DNA from: Sphingomonas sp. PAMC 26621
Lineage (GTDB): Bacteria > Pseudomonadota > Alphaproteobacteria > Sphingomonadales > Sphingomonadaceae
DNA: 64,000 nucleotides
Assembly: GCF_000251145.1 (NCBI RefSeq)
Contig: NZ_AIDW01000016.1
Location: 62,001-126,000 of the forward strand
Direction: 5' to 3'
Under the pieces are notes generated by a model. The model was not told the DNA's origin. It saw nothing but the letters and a program-made list of their open reading frames with translations, and ran no database searches. Below, one piece after another: positions 29,882 to 38,405 of this stretch (positions are counted from its first letter, which is position 1; every line of letters begins with the position of its first letter). The translations under genes were made by a program, and so were the position numbers.

Positions 29882-30193
29882 TTACACCATGGCTTTCAGC
29901 ACCGCGTCATAATCGGTCAGCGCGATCGGCGGGGTGAATTCGAACCCGATCCGCCCGCCGAGTGCCCAGCGGATTTCCGCTGCCACAGCGCCGACCACGG
30001 GGAGCGTGATCCGCACGTGATCGCCGACATCGCCCGCCATTTCGCCGCGTGCCATCATCCCCATCACGGTGATGTTGACGATCAGCAATGAGGCGGGTGC
30101 CCCCTTGGCATCGGTCGCGCGCGCGCGATAATGAACTTCGTCCCGTTGCAGGGCGCGTTGGTTGGATGCCTTGAGAGCCAGTGCCTTCGCCAT
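29882..30193 (-). CDS. PilZ-domain protein (small)
   Basis: 103 residues, consistent with a single PilZ domain. The N-terminal basic stretch QRDEVHYRARATDAKG stands where PilZ proteins carry RxxxR, and LLIVNITVMGMMARGE stands at the D/NxSxxG position; the serine and the final glycine are not conserved exactly, so c-di-GMP binding is uncertain. The conserved end IRWALGGRIGFEFTPPI matches the W-x-x-G-x-x-G-I-x-F pattern. A second single-domain PilZ protein is at 36769 and an EAL phosphodiesterase at 21649. No membrane segment. Confidence 0.78.
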   Translation of the reverse strand: MAKALALKASNQRALQRDEVHYRARATDAKGAPASLLIVNITVMGMMARGEMAGDVGDHVRITLPVVGAVAAEIRWALGGRIGFEFTPPIALTDYDAVLKAMV

Positions 30194-30330
30194 CGCGCGT
30201 TCCTTTGTTCGGCTTTGGTAGCGCTAGTCCTTTCGGATGAAGCAGACCGTAACGAATACGGTGAACGCGCGGTAAGCTCTCTTGGAATGTGCCCGATTTA
30301 CTTGCGGTTGAAGGCAACGCGCGATGGACG

Positions 30331-31557
30331 TCAGCCGCGCACCAGAAGGCCGTGGTGCTTCTTTCCCGCTGCAATCCGGACCGGTTCGTCGCCGACCGTG
30401 ACGACCAGCGCCTCATCGGTCACCTTGTCCGCGCCGACCCGCGCGCCACCGCCCTTGATGAGACGGCGCGCCTCGCCCCTCGACGCGGCAAGCCCGAGTC
30501 CGACGAGCGCATCGACGATCCCGATACTGCCCTCGACGACGAAAGTCGGGAGCGAGCCCCCTGCGCTCCCTTCCTCGAACGTCTTGCGCGCCGTCTCGGC
30601 GGCCTCGGCGGCGGCATCCGCGCCACGGCACAGCGCGGTCGCTGCGTCGGCGAGGATCTTCTTCGCCTCGTTGATCTCAGCCCCCTCGAGCGCCTCGAGC
30701 CGCGCGATCTCGTCAAGCGGCAGGTCGGTGAACAACCGGAGGAATCGCCCGACATCGCGGTCGTCGGTGTTCCGCCAGAATTGCCAGTAATCGAAATGCG
30801 GCAGCTGGTCCTCGTGGAGCCACACCGCGCCCGCCATCGTCTTGCCCATCTTGCCGCCATCGGCGGTCGTGATCAGCGGGGTGGTGACGCCGAACACCTC
30901 GGTCCCGTCCATCCGGCGCGCAAGTTCGATCCCGTTGACGATATTGCCCCATTGGTCCGATCCGCCCAACTGCAGGCGACATCCGGCGCGACGCGACAGT
31001 TCCAGGAAGTCATAGGCCTGGAGGATCATGTAGTTGAACTCGAGGAAGCTCAGCGACTGTTCGCGATCGAGCCGGAGCTTGACCGAATCGAAGCTCAGCA
31101 TCCGGTTGATCGAAAAATGCTGGCCGACGTCGCGCAGGAACGGGATGTACTCGAGCGCATCGAGCCACTGCGCGTTGTCGAGCATCACCGCATCGGTTGG
31201 CCCGTCGCCAAAGGTCAGGAAACGCTCGAAGATCCGCCGGATCGACGCGACGTTGGTGGCGAGCGTATCCTCGGTCAGCATCTTGCGCGCTTCGTCCTTG
31301 AAGCTCGGGTCGCCGATCTTGCCGGTCCCGCCGCCCATCAGCACGATCGGCTTGTGGCCGCTCTGCTGGAGGCGGCGCAGCAGCATGATCTGGACCAGGC
31401 TGCCGACGTGGAGCGACGGCGCGGTCGGGTCGAACCCGATATACCCCGGGATGACCTGCCGTGCCGCAAGCGCATCGAGCGCGGTCGCGTCGGTCAGCTG
31501 GTGGATGTAGCCGCGCGTCGACAGCAGGCGGAGCAGGTCGGAGGAATAGTCGGTCAT
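30331..31557 (-). CDS. tyrS: Tyrosyl-tRNA synthetase
   Basis: Class I aminoacyl-tRNA synthetase. 408 residues from the ATG at 31557 ([12 protein letters not shown]). The HIGH-type motif is in [12 protein letters not shown], with GTGKIGDPS following, and the KMSKS loop appears as [11 protein letters not shown]. The C-terminal S4 RNA-binding region is [20 protein letters not shown]. In-frame sequence upstream to 31593 is open but begins poorly. The M23 lipoprotein gene lies 54 bases upstream and runs in the same direction. Confidence 0.97.
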   Translation of the reverse strand: MTDYSSDLLRLLSTRGYIHQLTDATALDALAARQVIPGYIGFDPTAPSLHVGSLVQIMLLRRLQQSGHKPIVLMGGGTGKIGDPSFKDEARKMLTEDTLATNVASIRRIFERFLTFGDGPTDAVMLDNAQWLDALEYIPFLRDVGQHFSINRMLSFDSVKLRLDREQSLSFLEFNYMILQAYDFLELSRRAGCRLQLGGSDQWGNIVNGIELARRMDGTEVFGVTTPLITTADGGKMGKTMAGAVWLHEDQLPHFDYWQFWRNTDDRDVGRFLRLFTDLPLDEIARLEALEGAEINEAKKILADAATALCRGADAAAEAAETARKTFEEGSAGGSLPTFVVEGSIGIVDALVGLGLAASRGEARRLIKGGGARVGADKVTDEALVVTVGDEPVRIAAGKKHHGLLVRG

Positions 31558-31611
31558 GGCAGCCGCTCTACAAAAGTCCGATCCGCGCGTCACCCTGCCA
31601 CGCGCAGGGCG

Positions 31612-32787
31612 TCAGATCGCGGGCAGTTGTCGTTGCGGGTCGATCGGGGTGCGGCCCTTGCGCATCTCGAAATGCACCTCGGGGCGGCTGGCACCCCCGG
31701 TGTCGCCCGACATCGCGATCGTCTGTCCACGCCGCACCGCCTGACCGCGCTGGACGAGCAGCTTGCTCGCGTGGCCGTAGACGGTTGCCCAGCCATCACC
31801 GTGGCGGACGATGACCACCCCGCCCAGTTGCGGAATCCCGCTGCCTGCATAGGCAACGACGCCATCCGCCGCCGCCAGCACCGGCGTGCGGAGCGGGACG
31901 GCGATCTTGACGCCATTGTAGCGTTCCCCGCGCGCGCCGGGGCCGAAGCGAGTTACGATCCGCCCATGCACTGGCCAGTCGAACCCGCTGGTCAGCCGGG
32001 CGGGCGCAGCGATCGCCTGGGTCGGCGCGAGCCTGCGCTGCGGCGATGCGGACGGGCGGGCAGGACGCTGGTTGGCGGCGAGCGCGGGTTCGCTGCCGGT
32101 GACGATATCGTCGATGTCGAGCGTGAAGGCGGCGGCGCGCTCGGCGGCGGCGCTCCTCGTCGTGGTGTCGGGGATCAGCACGCGCATGCCGACGCGGAGC
32201 GTATACGGTTCGCGCAGGTCGTTCGCGGCGATGATCCGCGACCAGTCGATCCCGTAGGCGCGCGAAATCGCGATCCCGGTTTGCCCCGCCGCGACGCGGT
32301 GATAGCGACCGCCGGGGATCGTCAGCCGCTGCCCCGGCCGGACGACGAACGGCAGCGGGAGACGGTTGGCGCGCGCGATCGCGTCGGAGCCGGCACCCGT
32401 CCGGTCGCCGATCGCGCTGAGCGAATCACCGGGACGAACGACATAGACCGAGGGCGCAACCTGCCGCGCCGAGGGCGTAACGGGGCTCGCCTGCCACGCG
32501 GCGAGCGGCGCGGGGAGGGTAGCGATCCGCTCGGGCGGGTAGCCGCCTTGCGGCTCATACGGGCGCTGATTGTCGCGGGGTTCGTAGCGCCGTGGTTCGC
32601 GCCGCGCGCGACGCGGTGGGGGGCTATCCTCGGGGTAGCGATCGTCGAACCTGGTATCCTGGCGGTCGCGACTGTCCGCCATCGGATAGCCACGTCGCGG
32701 ATCGTCGTCCTGCGGGATGCACGCCGTCATCGTCAGCGCGATCAGGGCGAGAGGAACGCCTGCCATTCCGTAAAGCCTTATTCCCAT
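31612..32787 (-). CDS. LysM/M23 lipoprotein, catalytically degenerate (NlpD/EnvC-like)
   Basis: About 391 residues from the ATG at 32787; another ATG at 32808 has AAGGGG just upstream and is possible. The N-terminus ends in the lipobox LTMTAC, so it is a lipoprotein. A proline- and arginine-rich linker is followed by two LysM domains (YVVRPGDSLSAIGDRTGAG and YHRVAAGQTGIAISRAYGID), then an M23 fold (FDWPVHGRIVTRFGPGA). The metal-binding first His and Asp are replaced (YNGVKIAVP in place of HxGxDxAxP), although VYGHASKL and VHFEMRKG remain. It therefore probably activates an amidase rather than cutting peptidoglycan itself. It follows serS-surE on the same strand, like the surE-nlpD pairing known elsewhere. 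Confidence 0.9.
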   Translation of the reverse strand: MGIRLYGMAGVPLALIALTMTACIPQDDDPRRGYPMADSRDRQDTRFDDRYPEDSPPPRRARREPRRYEPRDNQRPYEPQGGYPPERIATLPAPLAAWQASPVTPSARQVAPSVYVVRPGDSLSAIGDRTGAGSDAIARANRLPLPFVVRPGQRLTIPGGRYHRVAAGQTGIAISRAYGIDWSRIIAANDLREPYTLRVGMRVLIPDTTTRSAAAERAAAFTLDIDDIVTGSEPALAANQRPARPSASPQRRLAPTQAIAAPARLTSGFDWPVHGRIVTRFGPGARGERYNGVKIAVPLRTPVLAAADGVVAYAGSGIPQLGGVVIVRHGDGWATVYGHASKLLVQRGQAVRRGQTIAMSGDTGGASRPEVHFEMRKGRTPIDPQRQLPAI

Positions 32788-32918
32788 GCCGCTAAAACGA
32801 AACGACATTCCCCTTACACACCCGGACCGTTCGTTTCGAGCGCTGTCGAGGAACCAGGCACGGTGATCGTGGCTGTATTCCCCAAATACCCTCCTGACGA
32901 ACCGAGGCGCTTGCCTCG

Positions 32919-33689
32919 TCACCCCGCGCCGTAAAGCTCCGCGAGCATCGAAAGCGACGGGCGATGTGTCAGGTCGAGATGCAGCGGCGTGACCGAAACA
33001 TAGCCGTCCGCCACCGCTTCGAGGTCGGTCGCATGCGCTGGCGTCTCGACCGTCTGCCCGAGCGCGAACCAATGATATTCATAGCCGCGCGGATCGCGGT
33101 TGGTGACGATCTGGAGCCGTCCATAATCGCGCAGGCCCTGTTGCGCGATCCGGACGCCCTTGACCACGTCCGCCGCGACGGCGGGGAAATTGACGTTGAC
33201 CAGCGTCCGGGGTTCCAGCGGCGCGTCCAGCAGCGGGCGCAGCACCCGTTCGCCCCAGGCGGCGGCGGCTTCGAACGGCACGGTGTCGCCGGCACCTTCG
33301 CGCTTGTACGCCTGGCTCAACGCGATCGATCGTACGCCCGCGAGCGCCCCTTCCATCGCCGCGGAGACGGTCCCCGAATAGGTCACGTCCTCCGCCAGGT
33401 TCGCACCGCGGTTGACCCCCGACAGGATCAGGTCGGGCTTGTGGTCCTGCAGGATCCGGGCAAGCCCCATCATCACCGCATCGGTCGGCGTGCCTGCCAC
33501 CGCGAACCGCTTTTCGCCATGGCGTCGGACGCGGATCGGCCGGGTCAGCGTCAGCGAATGCCCGGCCCCCGATTGCTCGTCGGCGGGGGCGACGACCCAG
33601 ACGTCGTCCGACAGGCGCGCCGCAATGTCCTCGAGGACCTTCAACCCCGGCGCATGATAGCCGTCGTCGTTGGTCAGCAGGATCCGCAT
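32919..33689 (-). CDS. surE: 5'/3'-nucleotidase SurE
   Basis: Metal-dependent nucleotidase important in stationary phase. 256 residues starting [20 protein letters not shown], where NDDG is the metal-binding motif. SGVNRGANLAEDVTYSGTVS is the family signature. The ATG shares one base with the stop of serS (TGATG), showing coupling. The C-terminal part ends with a typical YVSVTPLHLDLT strand. It lies 131 bases before the M23 lipoprotein gene. Confidence 0.97.
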   Translation of the reverse strand: MRILLTNDDGYHAPGLKVLEDIAARLSDDVWVVAPADEQSGAGHSLTLTRPIRVRRHGEKRFAVAGTPTDAVMMGLARILQDHKPDLILSGVNRGANLAEDVTYSGTVSAAMEGALAGVRSIALSQAYKREGAGDTVPFEAAAAWGERVLRPLLDAPLEPRTLVNVNFPAVAADVVKGVRIAQQGLRDYGRLQIVTNRDPRGYEYHWFALGQTVETPAHATDLEAVADGYVSVTPLHLDLTHRPSLSMLAELYGAG

Positions 33690-34969
33690 CAGCGTGCGGG
33701 CTCGAGCAGCGTGGTGCCGCCAAGGTAGGGTACCAGCACGTCGGGGACGGACACCGTGCCGTTCTCCTGCTGATAGTTTTCGAGCACCGCGACCAGCGTG
33801 CGACCGACCGCGAGGCCGGAGCCATTGAGCGTGTGGACGAACCGCGTCCCCTTTTCGCCCTCGGGGCGGTAGCGCGCGTTCATCCGGCGCGCCTGGAAGT
33901 CGGTGCAGGTCGAGCAGCTCGAAATTTCGCGATAGCGGTCCTGGCCCGGCAGCCACACCTCGAGATCATAGGTCCGCGCGGCGGTGAACCCCATGTCGCC
34001 GGTGCACAGCTTCATCCGGCGGAACGGCAGGTCAAGCGCGGTGAGGATCCCCTCGGCGCACCCGGTCATCCGCTCATGTTCCGCTTCGGAGGCGTCGGGC
34101 GGGACGATCGAGACCATCTCGACCTTTTCGAACTGGTGCTGGCGGATGAACCCACGGGTGTCGCGCCCGGCCGCGCCCGCCTCGGAGCGGAAGCAGGCGG
34201 TCAGCGCGGCGAACCGCAGCGGCAGTTCCGCCTCGCCGAGGATCTGGTTCGCGACGATGTTGGTCAGGCTCACTTCCGCGGTCGGGATCAGCCAGCGGCC
34301 GTCGGTGGTGTGGAACAGGTCCTCGGCGAACTTGGGAAGTTGCCCGGTGCCGAACAACGCCTCGTCCCGCACCAGCAGCGGCGGGACGACCTGTTCATAG
34401 CCATGCTCGCCCGACAGCGTGTCGAGCATGAATTGCCCGAGCGCGCGGTGGAGCCGCGCTGCCGCGCCGCGCACCAGGGTGAAGCGCGCGCCCGACATTG
34501 CCGCGCCGGTTTCAAAATCTAGCCCGAGCGGCGGGCCGATCGCGTCGTGCTCGGCCGGCTTGAACGCGAAGGTCGTCCGCGCGCCATGCTCGGCGACAAC
34601 GACGTTCGCATCCTCGTCGGCACCTTCGGGGACATCCGCGAGCGGGAGGTTGGGCAGGACCGCCAATCGCTCCTGCAGCGCATCGCCCAGCGTCTTGGCC
34701 TCGGCCTCGAGCGCGGGGAGCCGCTGCTTCAGCGTGGCGACCTCTTCCATCAGCGCGGCGGAGGTAACCTCGTCTTTCGCGGCCTTTGCGGCACCGATTG
34801 CCTTCGAAGCCTCGTTTCGCCGCGCGAGTGCAAGCTGCGACTCGGTGGTCAACGCGCGGTGGCGCTCGTCGAGCGCGACCAGTTCGGCGGCAACGGGGGC
34901 TACGCCGCGACGGGCGAGCGCGGCATCGAACGCGGCGGGATTATCCCGGATCAGGCGAATATCATGCAT
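33689..34969 (-). CDS. serS: Seryl-tRNA synthetase
   Basis: Class II synthetase, 426 residues. The N-terminus [20 protein letters not shown] leads into the long two-helix coiled-coil arm that contacts tRNA-Ser ([20 protein letters not shown]). The catalytic motifs are [20 protein letters not shown] (motif 2) and [20 protein letters not shown] (motif 3). It overlaps surE by one base. Complete. Confidence 0.98.
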   Translation of the reverse strand: MHDIRLIRDNPAAFDAALARRGVAPVAAELVALDERHRALTTESQLALARRNEASKAIGAAKAAKDEVTSAALMEEVATLKQRLPALEAEAKTLGDALQERLAVLPNLPLADVPEGADEDANVVVAEHGARTTFAFKPAEHDAIGPPLGLDFETGAAMSGARFTLVRGAAARLHRALGQFMLDTLSGEHGYEQVVPPLLVRDEALFGTGQLPKFAEDLFHTTDGRWLIPTAEVSLTNIVANQILGEAELPLRFAALTACFRSEAGAAGRDTRGFIRQHQFEKVEMVSIVPPDASEAEHERMTGCAEGILTALDLPFRRMKLCTGDMGFTAARTYDLEVWLPGQDRYREISSCSTCTDFQARRMNARYRPEGEKGTRFVHTLNGSGLAVGRTLVAVLENYQQENGTVSVPDVLVPYLGGTTLLEPAR

Positions 34970-35038
34970 CGCCCGGCTATGGCGTCGCCCGCGCGGCTAG
35001 GCAAGCGGGCGGCCGCTCTGCCCGCGCGCACGAACGGA

Positions 35039-35827
35039 TCAGGCAGGTGCCGACGGGCGGCGGGCAAAGCGTTTCCGCGCGACGAGCGCCGCCGCCGCTG
35101 CGCCGAACAACACCACCATCGGCGGCGCGGGGACTGGGGCCGGCGGGCCGCCCGGCTTGCCGGTGCCCTCGGTCGTCTTCTGATCGTAACTCGTTCCGGG
35201 GCTGATCCCGACCCCGGGGGCCGGGCCTCCGGTCGAACCGCCGCTCGCCGATCCGCCCGAGCCGGGCGTGGGCGACGCGGTTGGACGACCGCCGGTCTCC
35301 CCGGCGGGATCGGTGACCGCCGTCGTCGGTGTGGTTGAACCTCCGCTCGGTCCCGAACCCGTACTGCCGCCGCTCGAGGGGCCGGTCGATGTCGCGGGGA
35401 TGGTGATACCGCCACCGCCACCGCCAACCGCGCCGCCGCCGGCAAAGCCAACTGGCAGGAACCCGCCACCCCCGAACCCGCTGTTCCCGCCGATGACCAG
35501 GGGAGCACCACCACCGCCGCCCCCACCGGTGGAGCCCGTTCCATCATAAGGCAGCGGGAAGGGGGCACCTTGCGGGGAGACGACCACGACCTGCGGTTGG
35601 GCGCCGGCAGGGCACGTCGTGGCAGCGCCGGGGCGCGCGCGCAGACCGGCGCGCGACCGGGCCACCGGCCCGGCGGGTTTGTTGCCATGCGCGACGCGCT
35701 TGACCAGCGGCCGCGCGACATGGCTGCGCGACTGCGCGCGGTCTACGACATGTACCGCACCGCCTCCGACGACCGCGCCGCCGCAGACGCATGCACACAG
35801 TTTCGCCAACGCCATACGGACCGACAT
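35039..35827 (-). CDS. Glycine-rich exported protein with PEP-CTERM-like C-terminus
   Basis: About 262 residues if the ATG at 35827 is used; the start is uncertain and the open frame reaches 35896. The N-terminus MSVRMALAKLCACVCGGAVV resembles a signal peptide. The middle is low complexity with runs of glycine and Gly-Ser-Thr-Pro. The C-terminus reads PAPVPAPPMVVLFGAAAAAL followed by VARKRFARR: a proline motif, a membrane helix and a basic tail, the layout of PEP-CTERM sorting signals recognised by exosortase. The proline motif is a variant (VPAPP, not VPEP). No exosortase gene is in the window. Known relatives are usually surface or biofilm proteins; the function here is unknown. Confidence 0.7.
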   Translation of the reverse strand: MSVRMALAKLCACVCGGAVVGGGAVHVVDRAQSRSHVARPLVKRVAHGNKPAGPVARSRAGLRARPGAATTCPAGAQPQVVVVSPQGAPFPLPYDGTGSTGGGGGGGAPLVIGGNSGFGGGGFLPVGFAGGGAVGGGGGGITIPATSTGPSSGGSTGSGPSGGSTTPTTAVTDPAGETGGRPTASPTPGSGGSASGGSTGGPAPGVGISPGTSYDQKTTEGTGKPGGPPAPVPAPPMVVLFGAAAAALVARKRFARRPSAPA

Positions 35828-36221
35828 ACGCAACTCGCTACTCTCCGACGCAGGACGCGCGACGGACATATCCGAACCAATTAAGCCGATGAGCACTCAA
35901 GATTGCGTTAAGCGGCTAGACCGCGCGCCGGTTTTCGACGGGTTTGGCCCCGGTTCCACAAAGATCCGGGCCAAGGTCAGTGCAACTGTACCGGGACGAT
36001 ACAAATCGGTGCCACTTCGCGACCCGCCACGCCATTTCTCGGCCGTTCTGCAACAATTGCGGTTTGCGCGCCTGCAACATTCCGAAAAGAAACTCGGAAG
36101 CTTCGGTACGAGGGATGCTTGTGGAGTAAATTTGGCATGCTATAGGCGCGCTCGACATGGAGTTGGCCCGGGGGGGTCCAGAGGTGCACAACGCACCCAG
36201 TGACCGAGCGGAGAGAGTGGG
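35828..36221. other. 394-base gap between two divergent genes
   Basis: No convincing gene. It must contain the promoters for the PEP-CTERM-like gene (leftward) and dksA (rightward). The second half is less GC-rich than its surroundings. A short open stretch from ATG 36158 to a TGA at 36236-36238 crosses the dksA start and has no ribosome site. I see no clear hairpin or riboswitch. Confidence 0.6.
36119..36146 (+). promoter_or_regulatory. Candidate sigma-70 type promoter of dksA
   Basis: TTGTGG at 36119-36124 and TATAGG at 36141-36146 with a 16-base spacer, about 75 bases before the dksA start. Match to consensus is partial; judged from position and sequence only. Confidence 0.4.
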
Positions 36222-36683
36222 ATGGCGACGGTCTTGAATCGATTGGACGAATCCGAACAGTTCGCGGTGCCGACGAGCACCGACGACGGGTACCGCCCGA
36301 GCGCCGATGAGGCGTTCATGAACCCGCGGCAGCAGGCGTATTTCCGCGCCAAGCTGCAGGCGTGGAAAGACTCGATCCTGCGCGAGGCGGCGGGAACGCT
36401 GTCGCAATTGCAGGTCGATACGTTGCGCGAGGCGGACCTGACCGACCGCGCCTCCAGCGAGACCGACTGGTCGATCGAACTCCGCACGCGTGACCGGCAG
36501 CGCAAGCTGATCTCCAAGATCGAAGCGGCGATGCGCCGGATCGACGAGGGCGAATACGGATATTGCGAAGTCACCGGCGAACCGATCTCGCTCGCCCGTC
36601 TCGAAGCGCGGCCGATCGCGACGATGACGGTCGAGGCGCAGGAGCGCCACGAGCGGCACGAAAAGGTTTCGCGCGAGGAATGA
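36222..36683 (+). CDS. dksA: DksA/TraR-family transcription factor with reduced zinc finger
   Basis: 153 residues. DksA binds RNA polymerase through the secondary channel together with ppGpp. The coiled-coil part runs through QAYFRAKLQAWKDSILREAA and SIELRTRDRQRKLISKIEAA. The C-terminal finger reads YGYCEVTGEPISLARLEARP then IATMTVEAQERHE: only one of the four zinc-binding cysteines of E. coli DksA remains, as in many alphaproteobacterial homologues. The tip residues that act at the polymerase active site (DxxDxA in the coiled-coil turn) appear as EADLTDRASSETD. GGAGAGAG precedes the start. Confidence 0.92.
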   Translation: MATVLNRLDESEQFAVPTSTDDGYRPSADEAFMNPRQQAYFRAKLQAWKDSILREAAGTLSQLQVDTLREADLTDRASSETDWSIELRTRDRQRKLISKIEAAMRRIDEGEYGYCEVTGEPISLARLEARPIATMTVEAQERHERHEKVSREE

Positions 36684-36701
36684 CCTCGGCAAAAGGCTGG
36701 G

Positions 36702-36716
36702 TTAACCAGTTCTAAA
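36702..36716. promoter_or_regulatory. CtrA-like box upstream of the PilZ gene
   Basis: TTAA at 36702-36705, seven bases, then TAAA at 36713-36716, close to the alphaproteobacterial CtrA consensus TTAA-N7-TTAA. It lies about 52 bases before the PilZ start at 36769. One mismatch; it is a candidate only. Confidence 0.35.
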
Positions 36717-36768
36717 CCATTTTAAGCCTATGGCTTCGCTTTGATTGGAGACCGGTACGACCAACGTG

Positions 36769-37152
36769 ATGGACCAGTATTCGCCGACAGACCCGCAGGA
36801 GCATGTGGACGATCCCGCCAGTGGCCGGCAGGACGCTCGGGACAGTCTGTTCCTGATGGCGATGTTGCGTCTCGCTGGCGAAACCGGGTCGATCCCCGTC
36901 CGCGTCCGCAATCTCTCCGCCGGTGGGTTGATGGCGGATTATCCCGAGGGGCTCGACCAGGCCGTACCGGTCCAGATCGAGATCCGCGGCATCGGCTGGG
37001 TTCCCGGACAGGTCGCATGGTGTACCGCAGGTCGGATCGGGATCGCCTTCGATCGACCGATCGATCCATTGCTCGCCCGCAAGCCGGTGGGGCAGGGGGG
37101 GCATACGCCCGTGTTCGTCAAGCCGATCCTGCCGCGGGGCAATCTTCGCTGA
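36769..37152 (+). CDS. PilZ-domain protein
   Basis: 127 residues from the ATG at 36769; a GTG at 36766 or a TTG at 36745 are alternatives. The PilZ signature N-x-S-x-x-G is clear in VRVRNLSAGGLMADYPEGL, with GWVPGQVAWCTAGRIGIAFD completing the W-x-x-G-x-x-G-I-x-F end. The N-terminal 30 residues are acidic and probably disordered; the arginine cluster expected just before the domain is weak (RQDARDSLFLMAML). It probably binds c-di-GMP better than the one at 29882. A possible CtrA box lies upstream, hinting at cell-cycle or motility control; inference. Confidence 0.85.
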   Translation: MDQYSPTDPQEHVDDPASGRQDARDSLFLMAMLRLAGETGSIPVRVRNLSAGGLMADYPEGLDQAVPVQIEIRGIGWVPGQVAWCTAGRIGIAFDRPIDPLLARKPVGQGGHTPVFVKPILPRGNLR

Positions 37153-37198
37153 CGGGTAACGCGCGGTCCGGACGCCGAGACGCCCGGACCTGACGAAT

Positions 37199-37357
37199 CT
37201 ACTGAATTTGCGTCAGTTCTTCTTTGATCAACAGCTTCTGCTTCTTCAGCGCGGCGATCGTCGTCGCGTCGGGCAGGGGGCGCTGCGTTTCCGCCGCGAT
37301 CTGCCGGTCGAGGACTGCATGCTTGGCGGCGAGAGCCGAATGATGTGCGGTCTGCAT
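37199..37357 (-). CDS. DUF465 (YdcH-like) small protein
   Basis: A 52-residue protein translated from an ATG at 37357, preceded by a perfect AAGGAGGT ribosome site (37367-37374, spacing 9). It reads MQTAHHSALAAKHAVLDRQI, then AAETQRPLPDATTIAALKKQ and KLLIKEELTQIQ. The pattern of H-x-x-L, LDxQI, ET-x-RPLPD and LKKQKLxIKEEL is the DUF465 signature: one long charged helix that forms a coiled-coil. Function unknown. It is very short and easily missed by gene callers. Its divergent partner at 37534 belongs to the same family. Confidence 0.85.
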   Translation of the reverse strand: MQTAHHSALAAKHAVLDRQIAAETQRPLPDATTIAALKKQKLLIKEELTQIQ

Positions 37358-37533
37358 AGTCTGCGTACCTCCTTCATGTGCTGCTTGGGGAACTCAATAA
37401 ACCACGCGATCCCGTAATTGTCTCCTCTGGAATCGTACGGATGGGATATGTCCCCCGATTTGCGCGACCGATCGCTTTTCCCCGGACCGGCATGTCGCGA
37501 TTTGCTAGGGTCGGTTCAGCATATGGGGATCCG

Positions 37534-37731
37534 ATGGACGACAACCTGATCGCAAAGCGCCTCGAAGTGTTGCGCGTCGAACATCGTGACCTCGACTCGG
37601 CAATCGCCGCGCTCGTCGATGGCGGCGGGGGAGACCAGTTGCAGTTGGCGCGGCTGAAGAAGCGGAAGCTGCGGCTGCGCGACGAGATCGCGTTGCTCGA
37701 GGATCAGCTCGTCCCGGATATCATTGCCTGA
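37534..37731 (+). CDS. DUF465 (YdcH-like) protein, second copy
   Basis: 65 residues from the ATG at 37534 (MDDNLIAKRLEVLRVEHRDL). The rest reads DSAIAALVDGGGGDQLQLAR then LKKRKLRLRDEIALLEDQLV. This is the longer DUF465 form, with the conserved EHRDLDxAI and LKKRKLxLRDEI. It is divergent from the copy at 37199-37357 with 176 bases between starts, and is followed 100 bases later by the DUF1465 gene. Probably a small coiled-coil protein of unknown role. Confidence 0.85.
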   Translation: MDDNLIAKRLEVLRVEHRDLDSAIAALVDGGGGDQLQLARLKKRKLRLRDEIALLEDQLVPDIIA

Positions 37732-37831
37732 GTCGATCACTCCGACTGTCCCATTCTGTGACACTTGGCACTGGCCGGCCCTACCGCTCGAAACCGTACC
37801 GTGCGCCGCGCATTTGTGGGAAATGAATTGG

Positions 37832-38296
37832 ATGAAGCGCCCCCTGTATGATTCGCGGATGCATCGCCGCGTGATCGATACGCTCTACCTCGACGCAATG
37901 ATCCTGGCTGACGAGGCGCGGAGCTATTTCGATGAAGGTGGCCGAGCGGATCGCGACTCGCTCGACCCGATGGCGCGGGTCTCCTTCAGTTGCGAATCGC
38001 TCAAGGTGACGACGCGACTGATGCACGTGATCGCATGGTTGCTGACGCAGCGCGCGGTCGACTCCGGCGAAATGGAGCCACGCGAGGCGCTCGACCCGTC
38101 GCGACGGCTCGGGTCCGCGCCGGCGAGCCACCCGGCGGCGCTCGCTGCGATGCCGCTCGCCGCAGGCCGGCTGATCGCGGCGAGTTGCGATTTGCATGAG
38201 CGAGTCGCGCGGCTCGATGCGGCGCAGGCGGAGGCTCCGATGGTCCTGCCAAGCCCGGTGCATTTCCTGCAGGGGCGGCTGGCAGGGGCGTTCTGA
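37832..38296 (+). CDS. DUF1465-family protein
   Basis: 154 residues from the ATG at 37832 (MKRPLYDSRMHRRVID); an ATG nine bases earlier is possible. It is mostly helical: TLYLDAMILADEARSYFDEG, RVSFSCESLKVTTRLMHVIA, and WLLTQRAVDSGEM followed by a basic proline/alanine stretch. The pattern matches DUF1465, seen almost only in alphaproteobacteria. Function is not established. No membrane segment or signal peptide. It is read in the same direction as the DUF465 gene. Confidence 0.78.
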   Translation: MKRPLYDSRMHRRVIDTLYLDAMILADEARSYFDEGGRADRDSLDPMARVSFSCESLKVTTRLMHVIAWLLTQRAVDSGEMEPREALDPSRRLGSAPASHPAALAAMPLAAGRLIAASCDLHERVARLDAAQAEAPMVLPSPVHFLQGRLAGAF

Positions 38297-38405
38297 TCGA
38301 CTGCCGCAGGCGGTCTGCAGCGACCCCGTCCGGCTCCTGTCCCGTCGCTGCCGGTGATCGACGGGCAGGATCCGGAGATTCACGCGATATGCGCGTTCGG
38401 TTGCC

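Noticed and set aside
30289..32934. 881-codon open frame antisense to tyrS and the M23 gene
   Set aside because: No codon or motif support; the - strand genes are convincing.
34547..35338. + strand open frame over serS and the glycine-rich gene
   Set aside because: Shadow of serS; the translation is Arg- and Gly-rich without a family match.
36158..36238. Short open frame from ATG 36158 crossing the dksA start
   Set aside because: No ribosome site and no resemblance to known leaders.
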